A stretch of DNA of 64,000 bases. Origin: Ascaphus truei. Taxonomy: Eukaryota; Chordata; Amphibia; Anura; Ascaphidae. The notes beneath the pieces were generated by a model that was given only the letters and a program-made list of their open reading frames with translations, was not told where the DNA came from and made no database searches. Both the position numbers and the translations under genes were made by a program. Positions 33,790 to 43,506 of this stretch are shown here, piece by piece; within the stretch, counting starts at the first letter, position 1, and each line of letters opens with the position of its first letter. The stretch spans positions 22,410,603-22,474,602 of the forward strand of contig CM071579.1 in NCBI GenBank assembly GCA_036426205.1, given 5' to 3'.

Positions 33790-35310
33790 CTTAAAGTGAT
33801 GTCACACCTTTTTGAACTAATGTAACCTATCACATGGTACAGCAACCAATGGGATTGTCTGCAATCTCATTTGCTGTAATACCATGTGATATCAGCCATG
33901 TGGTTTTAAGGATGTGACGTACCTCGCTTGGAGATGTCATATCCTTAAAAAAAATAAAGAGGCGGGCAGATGATACAGCGTCCAATCGGATTGGAGCTGT
34001 ACCATATGACCTTAATATGTGACGTCACAGGCCCTATATAAGGCCTGTACATCTCATTTTACCTCAAGAAGCCGACGAGACAACATCCATTGTGGATTTA
34101 CCATGGGACTTTGAATTGACAGATGAAGATAGAAGATAGAATAAAAGAAGAAAATAATGACAGATGAAGATAGAAGACGGTGATAGAAGATAAAAGAAAG
34201 AAGATTTTTTTAACTGATGCTGGTCTTCAAGGTGGATGGCGTTGGATTGTGGTTGATGATGTCGCGGAACGAGAGCTTGCCAGGATTCGGAGGGTGAAGA
34301 CTTCTAAAGGTAAGAAAAATATGGAATGTATGTAAATGTCTTTTTTAAGGTTTTTTGATAGTATTTATTTATTTTTATGTTTCAGATTGCCCAGTGACAG
34401 CCAATGCATTTTTTGTCAAATGTTATTTTTTTTCGATTTCTGTATATTGTTTGGATGAAATTGTTAAGAATTTGGATGGCTTGTTTTTAGTACATTTTAG
34501 GATTGTTTAGCATTTAAAATGTATTATTTGTTTTGTTGGCTACTGGTTTAAATTAATTAATTGATATGTTTGCTAGTGCTTTTATTTATTTAATTGATTA
34601 TTTGGCTAGTGGTTTTATTTGTTTAATAGTCTGCTTGGATAGGTGTTTATTCAATTGTATTGTTTTGGAATAACATTATGTTAATAATTTAGCTATTTTG
34701 TGTTATAGATAAGTATTTGTGATGTGTACTATTAGGCTATTTAGTTCTTTTATTGTTGGGGTGTTTAGGTGCTTGTGTATTTCTTTGTTATTGTTAATTT
34801 TTGGACTTAATTATTTTTATTAGGTTGACCATTGAGTGATATAGTGGCTTATCATGCCCATATTATATGGGTATGATATACCACTGTGCCAATCAATGGG
34901 TAGAAGGTGGGTATAGTGGGTCCGGGGTGGGTAGCGGGGGGACGGGGGTTAACCCCTTAATCACTATAGTGGTTATTAATCGCAAAGTTGATTAAGAGGT
35001 TAGGGGCCATTAGATGGTATTTTTTCTTGTATTCTTGCTGGCATCGGAGGACATGGACCTGGAGTATGCTGAAGAGGATGCCCTTCATGATAGCAGGGTT
35101 AAGTTGAACGTTTTATTTACTTTATTAATGCTGGCTGGCTAATGTACTGTACTGTATGTGTTGGGGGGGGGGGGTTTATTCGGGGTAGAGGAGGTTGGTA
35201 GTAGCGTGTTTGTGTTTTAAAATATTTATTGTAGGTAGCGAGGATGGGTGAAGTTGGTATTGGGCCCTTGCTGGGTGTTTATACCTACCGGGTCTGTAGC
35301 GGGAGGGGTT
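33790..35310 (+). repeat. probable dispersed element with promoter-like start
   Basis: A run of AT-rich DNA that follows a compact promoter-like block (33982-34310). At 34820-35060 it has repeat-like words (GGGTATGATATACCACTGTG; GGGTTAACCCCTTAATCACT). No protein frame above 70 codons. Membership of a repeat family is inferred from style only. Confidence 0.35.
33982..34311 (+). promoter_or_regulatory. CCAAT-CRE-TATA block with downstream splice donor
   Basis: CCAAT at 33982, a perfect CRE TGACGTCA at 34020-34027 and TATATAAGG at 34035-34043, all at core-promoter spacing. Initiation would fall near 34065. A good donor AAAG|GTAAGA has its GT at 34310-34311, giving a hypothetical non-coding first exon of about 245 bp. 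No matching coding exon downstream was found. Confidence 0.4.
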
Positions 35311-35610
35311 AACCCATTCCTTACCTTAGTGGTATTAACTTCATTACCTTAGCGGTATTAACTCCACCTGCAACCACCCCCCCCCCCCCAAGGCCTAAAC
35401 ACCAACCAAGGGCCAAATACCACCTTCACCCATCCCCTCTACCCACAATAAAGATGGCACTGCTAGTTAACCCCTTCATTGCCTTAGCGGTTAGCTGCTA
35501 AGGTAATTAAGTTGCCTGTAAATGCATTTTTATTGCACGGTATTCATGCCGGGAGCCTCCGGTGCTGATATTAATGGCTTATCGAGGCTTATAGAATAGG
35601 CCCCAGTGTG
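35310..35610 (+). repeat. dispersed foldback family, copy 3
   Basis: CCTTACCTTAGTGG, AAGGCCTAAACACCAACC, ACCCATCCCCTCTACCCACA and GCTGCTAAGGTAATTAAG in the same order as 25445-25620. Ends in the GAGGCTTATAGAATAGGCCCC word. Includes a 13-C run at 35379-35391. Confidence 0.6.
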
Positions 35611-35639
35611 TTTTGGGAAATCCAGAATTCGAAGTCTTA

Positions 35640-36730
35640 AATTTTTTTATTGAAGCACGTGTCCAAGGTCCATGAGGCTGTTGCTGTGTGCATACAAGAT
35701 TGCGTCCTTTGCACACATGTGCATTGAATCTCCCTTACAAGCTGTGGGTAGATCATTAAGGAAGACTGAGAATAGTAGGGGCTCCAGAACAGAGCCTTGT
35801 TTGACCCGACAGATGATATCCAAGGGGTTGGAGTTAGAGCCCAAGATAGACACATATCGGGATTTACCCGATAGGTATGAGTGAAACCCTTTTAATGCAT
35901 GTTCCCTATTCCAGAGCACTGAAGTTTGTTTAACAAGATAACATGATCAATAGTATGAAAAGCCTTTGCAAAATGTAGGAATTTGTCCCAGTTCCATTCC
36001 ACACTGGATCTCATTGCAAACTTTTAAGAGGTTAGTTACTGTGGAGTTTTTTGGGCAAAAGCCAGATTGAATTTGGCTAAGAAAAATGTATATACAGTAT
36101 TATGTTACAGTAATCACTTAATTGATTGTGAACAGATTTTTCCATGACTTTGGATAGTATTGGGAGAAGAGAGATTGGACTGTAGTTGAAGGCACTGTTT
36201 TTGTCCCCACTTTAGAGGATTAGTGAGACAAGGGGTATGGCAATGACTGGGGTGCTGAGTCTTAGAAACTTTTAATGCAGTAGGTCAAGTCCCCCTTGGC
36301 TGCTTAGTTCTAATGTTAAGAGTGCCTATGTCATCTTCTCTTCAGATACTGGGACAATTTTACAATTGTTGGTAGTGTTGGGAGAGGGTGGGGCTATAGG
36401 GTTTCTCCCAGATTGAGCTTCGTGAGTAGTTCGGGTTGCGCTTTGATAGTAGGGAAGTAGCACACCCCACAAAGTATTCATTGAATGCGTTTGCTATGTC
36501 AGTGGGATTTGTCAGAGTAATATCTTCCTTTTTTTATTTTAGATGGTTGTTGATGGCTAGAAGGCTGGAATACATTGTTGATGACCTTGAAGACATTCTC
36601 TGGGTTTGATGTATTTTGATAAAGATCGTCAGAGTAATATTGGGCTTTTGCTAGTCTCTTGTGGATGTGTCTAACGAGTTGTATCAAATTCTCCTTCGAC
36701 TGTAAGTTAATTCCCTCCCTCCCCCCCATT
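35640..36730 (-). pseudogene. degraded LINE reverse transcriptase (L2/jockey-like)
   Basis: Reading leftwards from 36729: a linker region with YYSDDLYQNTSNPENVFKVI (36499-36729); an RT segment with NYSPISLLSPILSKVMEK (about 36125-36200); QSGFCPKNSTVTN; then WFHSYLSG-type and VKQGSVLEPLLFSVFLNDLP residues (35647-35919). The catalytic YADD block has become CAKD, so it is inactive. Frames shift between the segments. The VPQGS...INDLP block type fits non-LTR retrotransposons; it differs from CR1 at 6.9-10 kb. 5' and 3' ends are not defined. Confidence 0.7.
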
Positions 36731-37282
36731 CGCTCTGGCCAGTTTAGTTACACCCCCTGTGTAACCTGAATGAGAAATGAGTGTAAAGTAGAATTTCCCT
36801 CCAGGGAGCAGCTTTTCATGAATTAAAGTTATAAAAGCGCCGTGAAATTAATAAAGCTGGATTAAAAACTCCAGCCATTCATGTATTTCATTTATTTTCT
36901 GCAGGGTCTGTGGAGGTGCAGAGTTGCTTTTTACGCTGCTATTCCAATGCTGATCTCCATTTCCACGTTTCACTTCATGCTGGTTTTCAAATTGCCTTGC
37001 AATTGGTTTTTATATGGCCCCAGGAGTCAACAAAATGTATTGAACTGCGAGGTACCCTCCCCTTGCCAGGGATATGAAAGGATGCAGACAGTAGCAGAGG
37101 TGCGGGGTTGCATGTTGGTACTAACACGTTTGACGTATTTCTACATGTACAGTTTCACTTCTCTGCGGAATTAAACGATCTGACGTTAAAATGATCACCT
37201 GCTCTTGGAAGGTGGAAACTGGACTGGACTTGTAAAGCTCATTGCAAGCATCTATCATAAATAGCACAACAAAGACTAGCCC
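36731..37282. other. unassigned DNA
   Basis: A C-run near 36721. The 97-codon frame at 36881-37174 shows no family features. Confidence 0.4.
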
Positions 37283-37468
37283 AGTGGTGGTCAACTCCAG
37301 TCTTCTAGGGCCACCAACAGGTCAGGATTTCAGAATAGCCCTGCTTCAGCACAGTGGCTCAATCAGTGTCTTCGACTGGGCCACTGATTGAGTCACCTGT
37401 ACAGCAGTAGGGGTATCGTGAAAACCTGACCTTTCAGTGGCCCTTGAGGACTGGAGTAGGCCATCCGT
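37283..37468. mobile_element. palindromic MITE (GTGGCCAACTCC family), copy 3
   Basis: GTGGTCAACTCCAGTCTTCT...GCTTCAGCACAG, with the inverted half ...GGCCCTTGAGGACTGGAGTAGGCC. The loop differs from copies 1 and 2. Confidence 0.7.
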
Positions 37469-37739
37469 GACATATATCATACATAGCATAACAAACAAAC
37501 AAATGCAATAACCCTTCATCCCTTCACTGCCTTGGCAATGTGTAGCAAGCCTTCATGGAACAGAAGGGTTCCTGTCACTTCTCTTGTTTCTTTGAAAGCT
37601 AAGCCCATTTTTTTAACTGAAACATCTTTGCTGGCACCTACAGTACCAAACAAAAATTTCTGTTGGAGTAAATTGCCTTCATGGTGATGGAAGTGACGTC
37701 ACTGCTGGCAGAAGATGCCGTCTGCGACATCAGTGCTGG

Positions 37740-37866
37740 TAGCTCGGCGTGCATCCACAGAGGTCTCCCGCGCCCGACGCGCATCTGCAGAGAACTCCCC
37801 CGCATGGTGCACATGCGCAGAGACCTTCCGCGGTCGGCGTGCATGGCGCGCATGCGCAGAGGCCTC
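37740..37866 (-). repeat. minisatellite of CTCTGCGCATGCGC units
   Basis: On the minus strand four units of about 36 bp carry CTCTGCGCATGCGC or close variants (near 37864, 37826, 37790, 37755), separated by CGCGGGAG-type text. Each resembles an NRF1 half or full site. The array directly follows the end of the gypsy RNase H region. Confidence 0.6.
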
Positions 37867-39930
37867 CTGCGTGCATGGTGGGCCTTTGGGACAGAGCATC
37901 GGCTCCGACTTCAGGGGACCTGGCTGGTATTTTAGGCTGAACTGGTAGTTAGATAGAGCGGCAAACCACCTGTGACTGGTGGCATCCAATTTGACAGAGG
38001 TCAGGATGTAGGTCAACGGGTTGTTGTAGGTCCGTACCTCGAAGGAGACCCTGTAGTGGTAATCATGAAACTTTCTACAACAGCCTACTTGAGCACTAGG
38101 AATTAGTTCTGCTCTCTTGGCGTCAGACTTCAACTCACATAGGCTACTGGCCGGAGGCCCGCAGGGTATTTTTGATGTAGTACCACTCCCAGCCCGTTGA
38201 AGCTGGCATCTACGTGCAGGACGTACGGTTGATCTGGATCTGCATAGGCCAGTACAGGAGCTTCGGTAAGACTCTTCTTTAGCTCCAGTAATGCCTTCTC
38301 AGAGGCGGAAGTCCACTTGTCACCGAACGACGTTCCAGGGGTCGCTGCTTTTTGCCTAGGGTCTTCAGCATAGATTCTCAGCAGATCATTGAGAACTTTG
38401 GCCTTACTTGAGTATCCCTCCATGAATCTCCGGTAGTATCCGCAGAATCCTAGGAATAAATGGAGCGCCATGACGTTCTCTGGTCTAGGCCAGTTCACTA
38501 CCGCTTCAGCTGGGTCGGTGGCCACTCCTTCTGCGGACACGATATGGCCCACATAGGTGACCGAGGTGCGGCAGAATCTGCATTTGTCAAGAGACAACTT
38601 CAGAAATTCCTTCTGTAATCTATCCAAGACATTCAAGAGGCATTCTTCGTGCTCCTCTAGTGTCCGTCCAAAAACGATGATAGGGGTTCATGTCTCCGAT
38701 GGTCTTTTCCATCAATCTCTGAAAAGTGGCAGGTACCCCACAGATTCCTCAGGGCATCCGGGTGAATTGATAAAACCCAAGGGGGCAGACAAACGCTGTC
38801 TTCTCTTGGTTTTCAGGGCTCATGGGGACCTGGTAGTACCCAGACCGCAGGTCCAGCACACTGAATCACTGACTGCCAGATAAGGTGCTGAGGATCTCTT
38901 TAATCCGAGGTAAGGTGTATTGATCCAGAACCGTGCGGCGATTCAGGGCGCTATAGTCCACACATAGGCGCACAGAACCATTCTTCTTCCGTACCACCAC
39001 AATGGGGGATGCATAGGGGCTGTGGGACTCAGTCACGATACCAGCAGTCTTCATCTCTTTCAGGATATCCCTCACATCATCCACATTTTTGGGAGCTATG
39101 CGTCTGGAGCATTCTCAGAACGGGGTGGCATCGTTCAATCAGATCGTGTGTTGAGCACTTTTGCTACAGTCTACATCCATTTCACTTGTGGAGAACACCT
39201 CTTTGCACTGAGCCAGCTGGTCACCAAGTCGTGTCTTCCACTCTCGTGGCAAGGACGATTCCCCGAAGTCGAATTGCAATCCGGGAAGAGCTTCTCGCAC
39301 GGTAGCTGCGTTCGCATAAACCACAGGTTCTATTTAAGTGACTGGGTATATCATGCCCAGTACTTGACCTATGTCAAACTAAATAAGGTGAGGCGAGATA
39401 TTTCAAATGGACACATTGAACCGAGGAAGCGAGGACTTCCACTCCTTCATCACCACCCTGAACCCTCTCTTCGCGTCCTCTTCAGGTATGGTTTCCAGTG
39501 AGAAATACCAGTCCTTTTCATCACGGGCAGGGTAGTTAAGTACAGCTGCCACGTGTCTCACTCCCCTGGTGGAATCTCTGTTAACCCCTTCTCAAGATTG
39601 AAGAACTGTCTGAACCCTTCTTGAGCAGAAATTTGGTAGCACTTTTCTTTGAAGACAGGATGAATCGGACAAGGGTAATTCCCCAACTTCTTTAAGGTAC
39701 GCCCAGATCAGGCATCGCACCACATCTGCATTGGTCCCTAGTGTGATGCGGGAATTTGGATGTTCCCGGGGTGCAGGACACACCAATGCTTCCACTTCCA
39801 TGGGGCGAGTCTTGTTGGTGTTAAGCTGTGGTATATCCAGCCTTACTTGAATCACTCCATCGATGGGGTAGTCTTCGCTGCTGAGGCCCCATAAATTAAT
39901 TTTCTCTGCCGACTGCATAAGCAGAAGCTG
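37867..39930 (-). pseudogene. Ty3/gypsy pol remnant (protease, RT, RNase H)
   Basis: Minus strand, in order: a protease-like tract with DYPIDGVIQVRLDIP (39592-39918); RT with SPYASPIVVVRKKNGSVRLC and the DYSALN block (38866-39084); a frameshifted middle of RT (38640-38865) where the catalytic YxDD region is corrupted; the connection and RNase H start with GFCGYYRRF, and ADPDQPYVLHVDAS (38130-38636); and RNase H end with NNPLTYILTSVKLDATSHRW (37935-38133). A one-base shift at about 37925 leads to ADALS. Gag, integrase and LTRs are not seen. In life such a pol makes and integrates a DNA copy of the element; this fragment cannot. Confidence 0.8.
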
Positions 39931-40241
39931 GAGGTGCAGATCATAGAAAGACCGGTAGATGATGGATACTAATCAGATAATGAAGCAGTGTCCCTGTCTA
40001 AGGGACCTGCACCTGTAGTAGTCACAACCTACAGGGGAGTCGGTGGCCTTGCTGGGGCTTAATAGGGGCATCTCTGGCCTAGTGCAGGGGCCACAGACAC
40101 CCTGCACATACACCCTCACCCTTCTGTGTCCCAGCTCCGATTGGCATGCTCCTCAGTGCACCAAATGTATCAACTCCCTAAGCAGGGAAATCCTGGGGCC
40201 TTATTAGCTGCTGTGTGCCACCTGATCTTGTAGCCCCTTGG
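39931..40241. other. unassigned DNA
   Basis: Nothing certain; may include more of the gypsy 5' region. Confidence 0.35.
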
Positions 40242-40567
40242 CCTTCTGGGAACTGCAGTCCCCGCAGAGCCCTTTCTCTAAGATGGCCACCGCTCTTATT
40301 CCCTCCTGCGCATGCGAGTGCCTCTCTGTAATGGCCACCGCACCTGGGGCCTCTCTGCACATGCGCAAGCCTTCTGTGTGCGCACACATTCAAAATGGCG
40401 GCGCCCTATTGGCATCCCACTGAAGAGCCTCCGGAGCACCAGAGTGCTCCCTGCACACTGCCCGCACCTCTTCTGCCTAACCGTCGGGTCCGCTGCTGAC
40501 TCCGGCGACCCACTCCCCCTGTTCAACCTCCCTGCTCCTATCGGTGGTTCCCCCGCTATGAGAAGGT
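40242..40567 (+). promoter_or_regulatory. CpG-rich promoter-like module 2
   Basis: ZNF143-type site (40242-40260, reverse complement ACTGCAGTTCCCAGAAGG), NRF1-type TGCGCATGCGAG (40307-40318), YY1-type AAAATGGCGGC (40392-40402) and a donor-like AGAAG|GTAAGC (GT at 40566-40567), all in one orientation. An ATG at 40558 lies just before the donor. Same order of sites as 23536-23845, so the two are probably copies of one element (perhaps an LTR) rather than host promoters. Confidence 0.45.
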
Positions 40568-41655
40568 AAGCGGAAAATCAAGGGTGGAGGCCCAGAGTGG
40601 AGACCTAGCCACATTAGCTATATCCTTATACACTGGGGACTTGGTATAGACATAACTGCCATCTTCCTGATATAATAGGAAAAAAAACCTGGCGCTTACC
40701 TTTAGCTTAATATATGAGGTGTGCTTACAATGTGGCAGTAAATTAGACCACGGCTTTATGACAGATGTTTTGAACCAGCATGAAGTTCCCCTCTGCTTCA
40801 ACCCCAGGGAAGGGTTAATCCGGAACCCTTTCAAAGATATAGAGACATACAGGCAATGGGGGAGCATGGGATTAGAATAACATTTAAGAATAAAAAACAA
40901 TAAAATTATTGTGGTTACAACAATAATGCTGGGGGTTGGTGAAAATACTAAAGACACTTACACGGCCATGTGCAAGCAGACACGGTGATGTGGTTTCTTT
41001 TGGCAATTCCAGTCACTCCCAACAACAAGTATTGGTGGTTTAAAGGGTTTTAAAATAAATATATAAATATATCTGTACTCACACGGCCGTGTGTGAGTCC
41101 TTGCAGTAAGTTGGTAACTTTGGGGTTAAATTAACCCATCTGCATCTCCCCCCAGTGTAGACTCTTCTATGTCTGCAACCAACGTGGGGTTCTAACCCCG
41201 GTCTTGGGCATCAGATGGGGACTCTCCCCGGTGGTGGTAGTAGGGGGGGGGAGTATCTGATATCAGCATCTTCCTGATATAGTCTGAACCTACTTCCATA
41301 GCTGCCCCAATCTTGGCCCGCTAGGGAAGTGCTGAGGCTTGATTCCCTTGGCTACCTATAGACGCCCTCTTTGGGATTACTTCAGTAGAACTCCATTTCA
41401 TATGGGCCCCTGTCAGGCATGCTGCTAATCTCCCCCTGCCAGGGATAAAGGTCCCACTCTCAGACACTGCATAACACCTTGTGGCAGCTTGGAGTGAGGC
41501 CAGCTATGGACCCTCTGATGGTGCTGGTCTGACAATGCATCAGGACAACAGTACATTGAGTCCTTTCTGGGCATAGGCTGCCTCTCTATGAACCCCCAAC
41601 GGTTAAGGGAGCCATCTCTATGGGACTCAACAAAAATCAATTCCTCTCTATAAAA

Positions 41656-41725
<70 letters not shown>

Positions 41726-42768
41726 TCGTGATGTCACTGTTCACTGTGTCCAGGCAGAAGTTGGTGGGGCTTAACATCTGCTGAGTCATCACCAGCACCA
41801 TTTAATAGGAAAGGGGCTTTACTCTGTGTGGGCCCACACAGTTAACCCGTTAAGGCCATATTAATCCCAAAAGGGGGATTACACTTTGTATGTCATTCTG
41901 TTTATGTAATATATAACTGTACCCCCATTATACCTCGCTGAGGAATATGTTGGTGCTTTGCTGATAAGGGACTTGCTTCCTATTGTCTCAGTTTGCCTTC
42001 ACACTCTCTCGTCACACAATGTTACTGCCTTCCCTCCCACATTGTACTGCGCTGTGGCATATGTTGGCACCATGCAAATAAACGGCAATCATTCACCTGA
42101 ACAGGTTGCAAGCCGCCTTGAAGCTTAGCATCGCTTAGTAAATCTGTGTTTTAACCTCTTAGACATGTCCCAGTCATTGGTTTACTTCTGACTCAAGGTC
42201 AGAGGTTGCGACCTTCCTTTAATGTTTTCGTGTTTTCCGAGGTATGTTTTACATCTTGTTGTGTCATCGGGCTGTATGTCTAGAGCATTATTTTAGTTGA
42301 CTTCCCTTATTTTCTCCTGACAGTATCCTCGGGGTTGATGAATAGTTTTGCTTTAGTGTGGAGGGAAGGTATTTATTTTGGGCTATATATAAGTTTATGA
42401 AGTCATCACATTGTGAAAGAGTAAGTGGAACAGCGAGCACAGACTATTACCTCGGCAACTCTGGGGAGAAAATCCCTCTCTTCTATCCGGCATTGTTAAC
42501 TGATATTATGAGATTGCATCTGAACACAGGGAAGGCTTGGGGGAATTTGGGAAGTGAGAAGAGAGGCATATTGTACAATGTTACAGCAAAGCAGAATACA
42601 ATCACAGGCACTGAAGCCTGCAAGGGAATGCATACGTTTACATTTTCCACGATTTTATCGACTGGGCGTTTTGCTAAGTACCTGTGAAGGAGCCAACCTT
42701 TCAGCCATAAGATACATGAAGTGTTCGGGGGTTGCGCAGTTAGTAATGTAAAATAAAAATCCCCAATA
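40568..42768. other. unassigned DNA with one microsatellite
   Basis: Apart from the GT tract at 41659-41724 no recognised feature. The frame 42358-42687 (109 codons) shows no domain. Confidence 0.4.
41659..41724 (+). repeat. (GT)n microsatellite, 33 units
   Basis: Perfect GT dinucleotide run of 66 bp. Confidence 0.95.
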
Positions 42769-42787
42769 TTGTATTGTATTCAATGAA
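42769..42787 (+). repeat. target-site duplication, left
   Basis: TTGTATTGTATTCAATGAA, repeated exactly at 43488-43506. Confidence 0.8.
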
Positions 42788-43487
42788 TATGCCCCTGAGG
42801 AAGTGAAACCTTTTCACGAAACGCGTAGGGTTGAGCAGAGAGGGAAACTTGCATCAGCGTGTGCGCGCGCAACCTGGGAAATATACACAGACTCTGTAGG
42901 GAACTTTGCCTATATGGTGACGGTGTGAGTGATGCTCTGCCTGAGCAGAGAGACCAGCGGAGGTGAGACCGGAGCGGCGGGCCTTACGACGGTTGTGCCT
43001 GGAAAGTGGGGAAACAACTTGGATGTCCTGCCTTGAGGTCTGCCAATCGGTGCAGCAATTATTCACAACGCGATCTTGAATCCTGCTGTTGTAAGTAGGA
43101 TTCAAATTTTTCCCTTCTGGAGCAGTGTACCATCAGTCTCAACTCCCGGTGTATGAGATATTTGTATTTCATTTGATATATTTTATTAAAATAGTCATTT
43201 ATTAAATTAGTTTCTAGTCCATCATTTAGGTGTTGTATTACCATATGTCAGTCTAAGTTAGTTTGTCCTACTGTTAGTGTTAGTGTTATACAGTATGTGT
43301 ATTCTGTGTTATTTGTTAATGTATATTGTCTTATCACCAGTTGTACAGGTATACACTATGATCAGTTTTTTTGTTTATTTCCGCAAGTCAACGGGACTGG
43401 ACATTTTTCATGGTCAGATAAAATCTGCTATTGGGATAGATTGATTGATTTGAATTATTATTGATAGGCGCTGAATTATTTTGTTAT
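42788..43487 (+). mobile_element. 700-bp element beginning at hammerhead-like motif
   Basis: Bounded by an exact 19-bp direct repeat. The first bases run straight into the hammerhead-like motif (42791-42831). The body has no protein frame. Its 3' end is AT-rich (GGCGCTGAATTATTTTG), like the AT-rich 3' end of the Penelope insertion. Best reading: a non-autonomous retroelement related to Penelope terminal repeats, or retrozyme-like. Family assignment is inference; the boundaries are seen. Confidence 0.65.
42791..42831 (+). ncRNA. hammerhead-ribozyme-like motif, best-paired copy
   Basis: Helix I GCCC (42791-42794) with GGGT (42828-42831); CTGAGGA (42795-42801); one extra A; helix II GTGAAA/TTTCAC (6 bp); GAAA; helix III AC/GT with a 2-nt loop; A at the cleavage position (42827). 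All conserved core positions of a type I hammerhead are met except for the extra A after the first box, which is shared with the Penelope copy. Confidence 0.55.
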
Positions 43488-43506
43488 TTGTATTGTATTC
43501 AATGAA
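43488..43506 (+). repeat. target-site duplication, right
   Basis: Second copy of the 19-bp repeat at 42769-42787. Confidence 0.8.
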
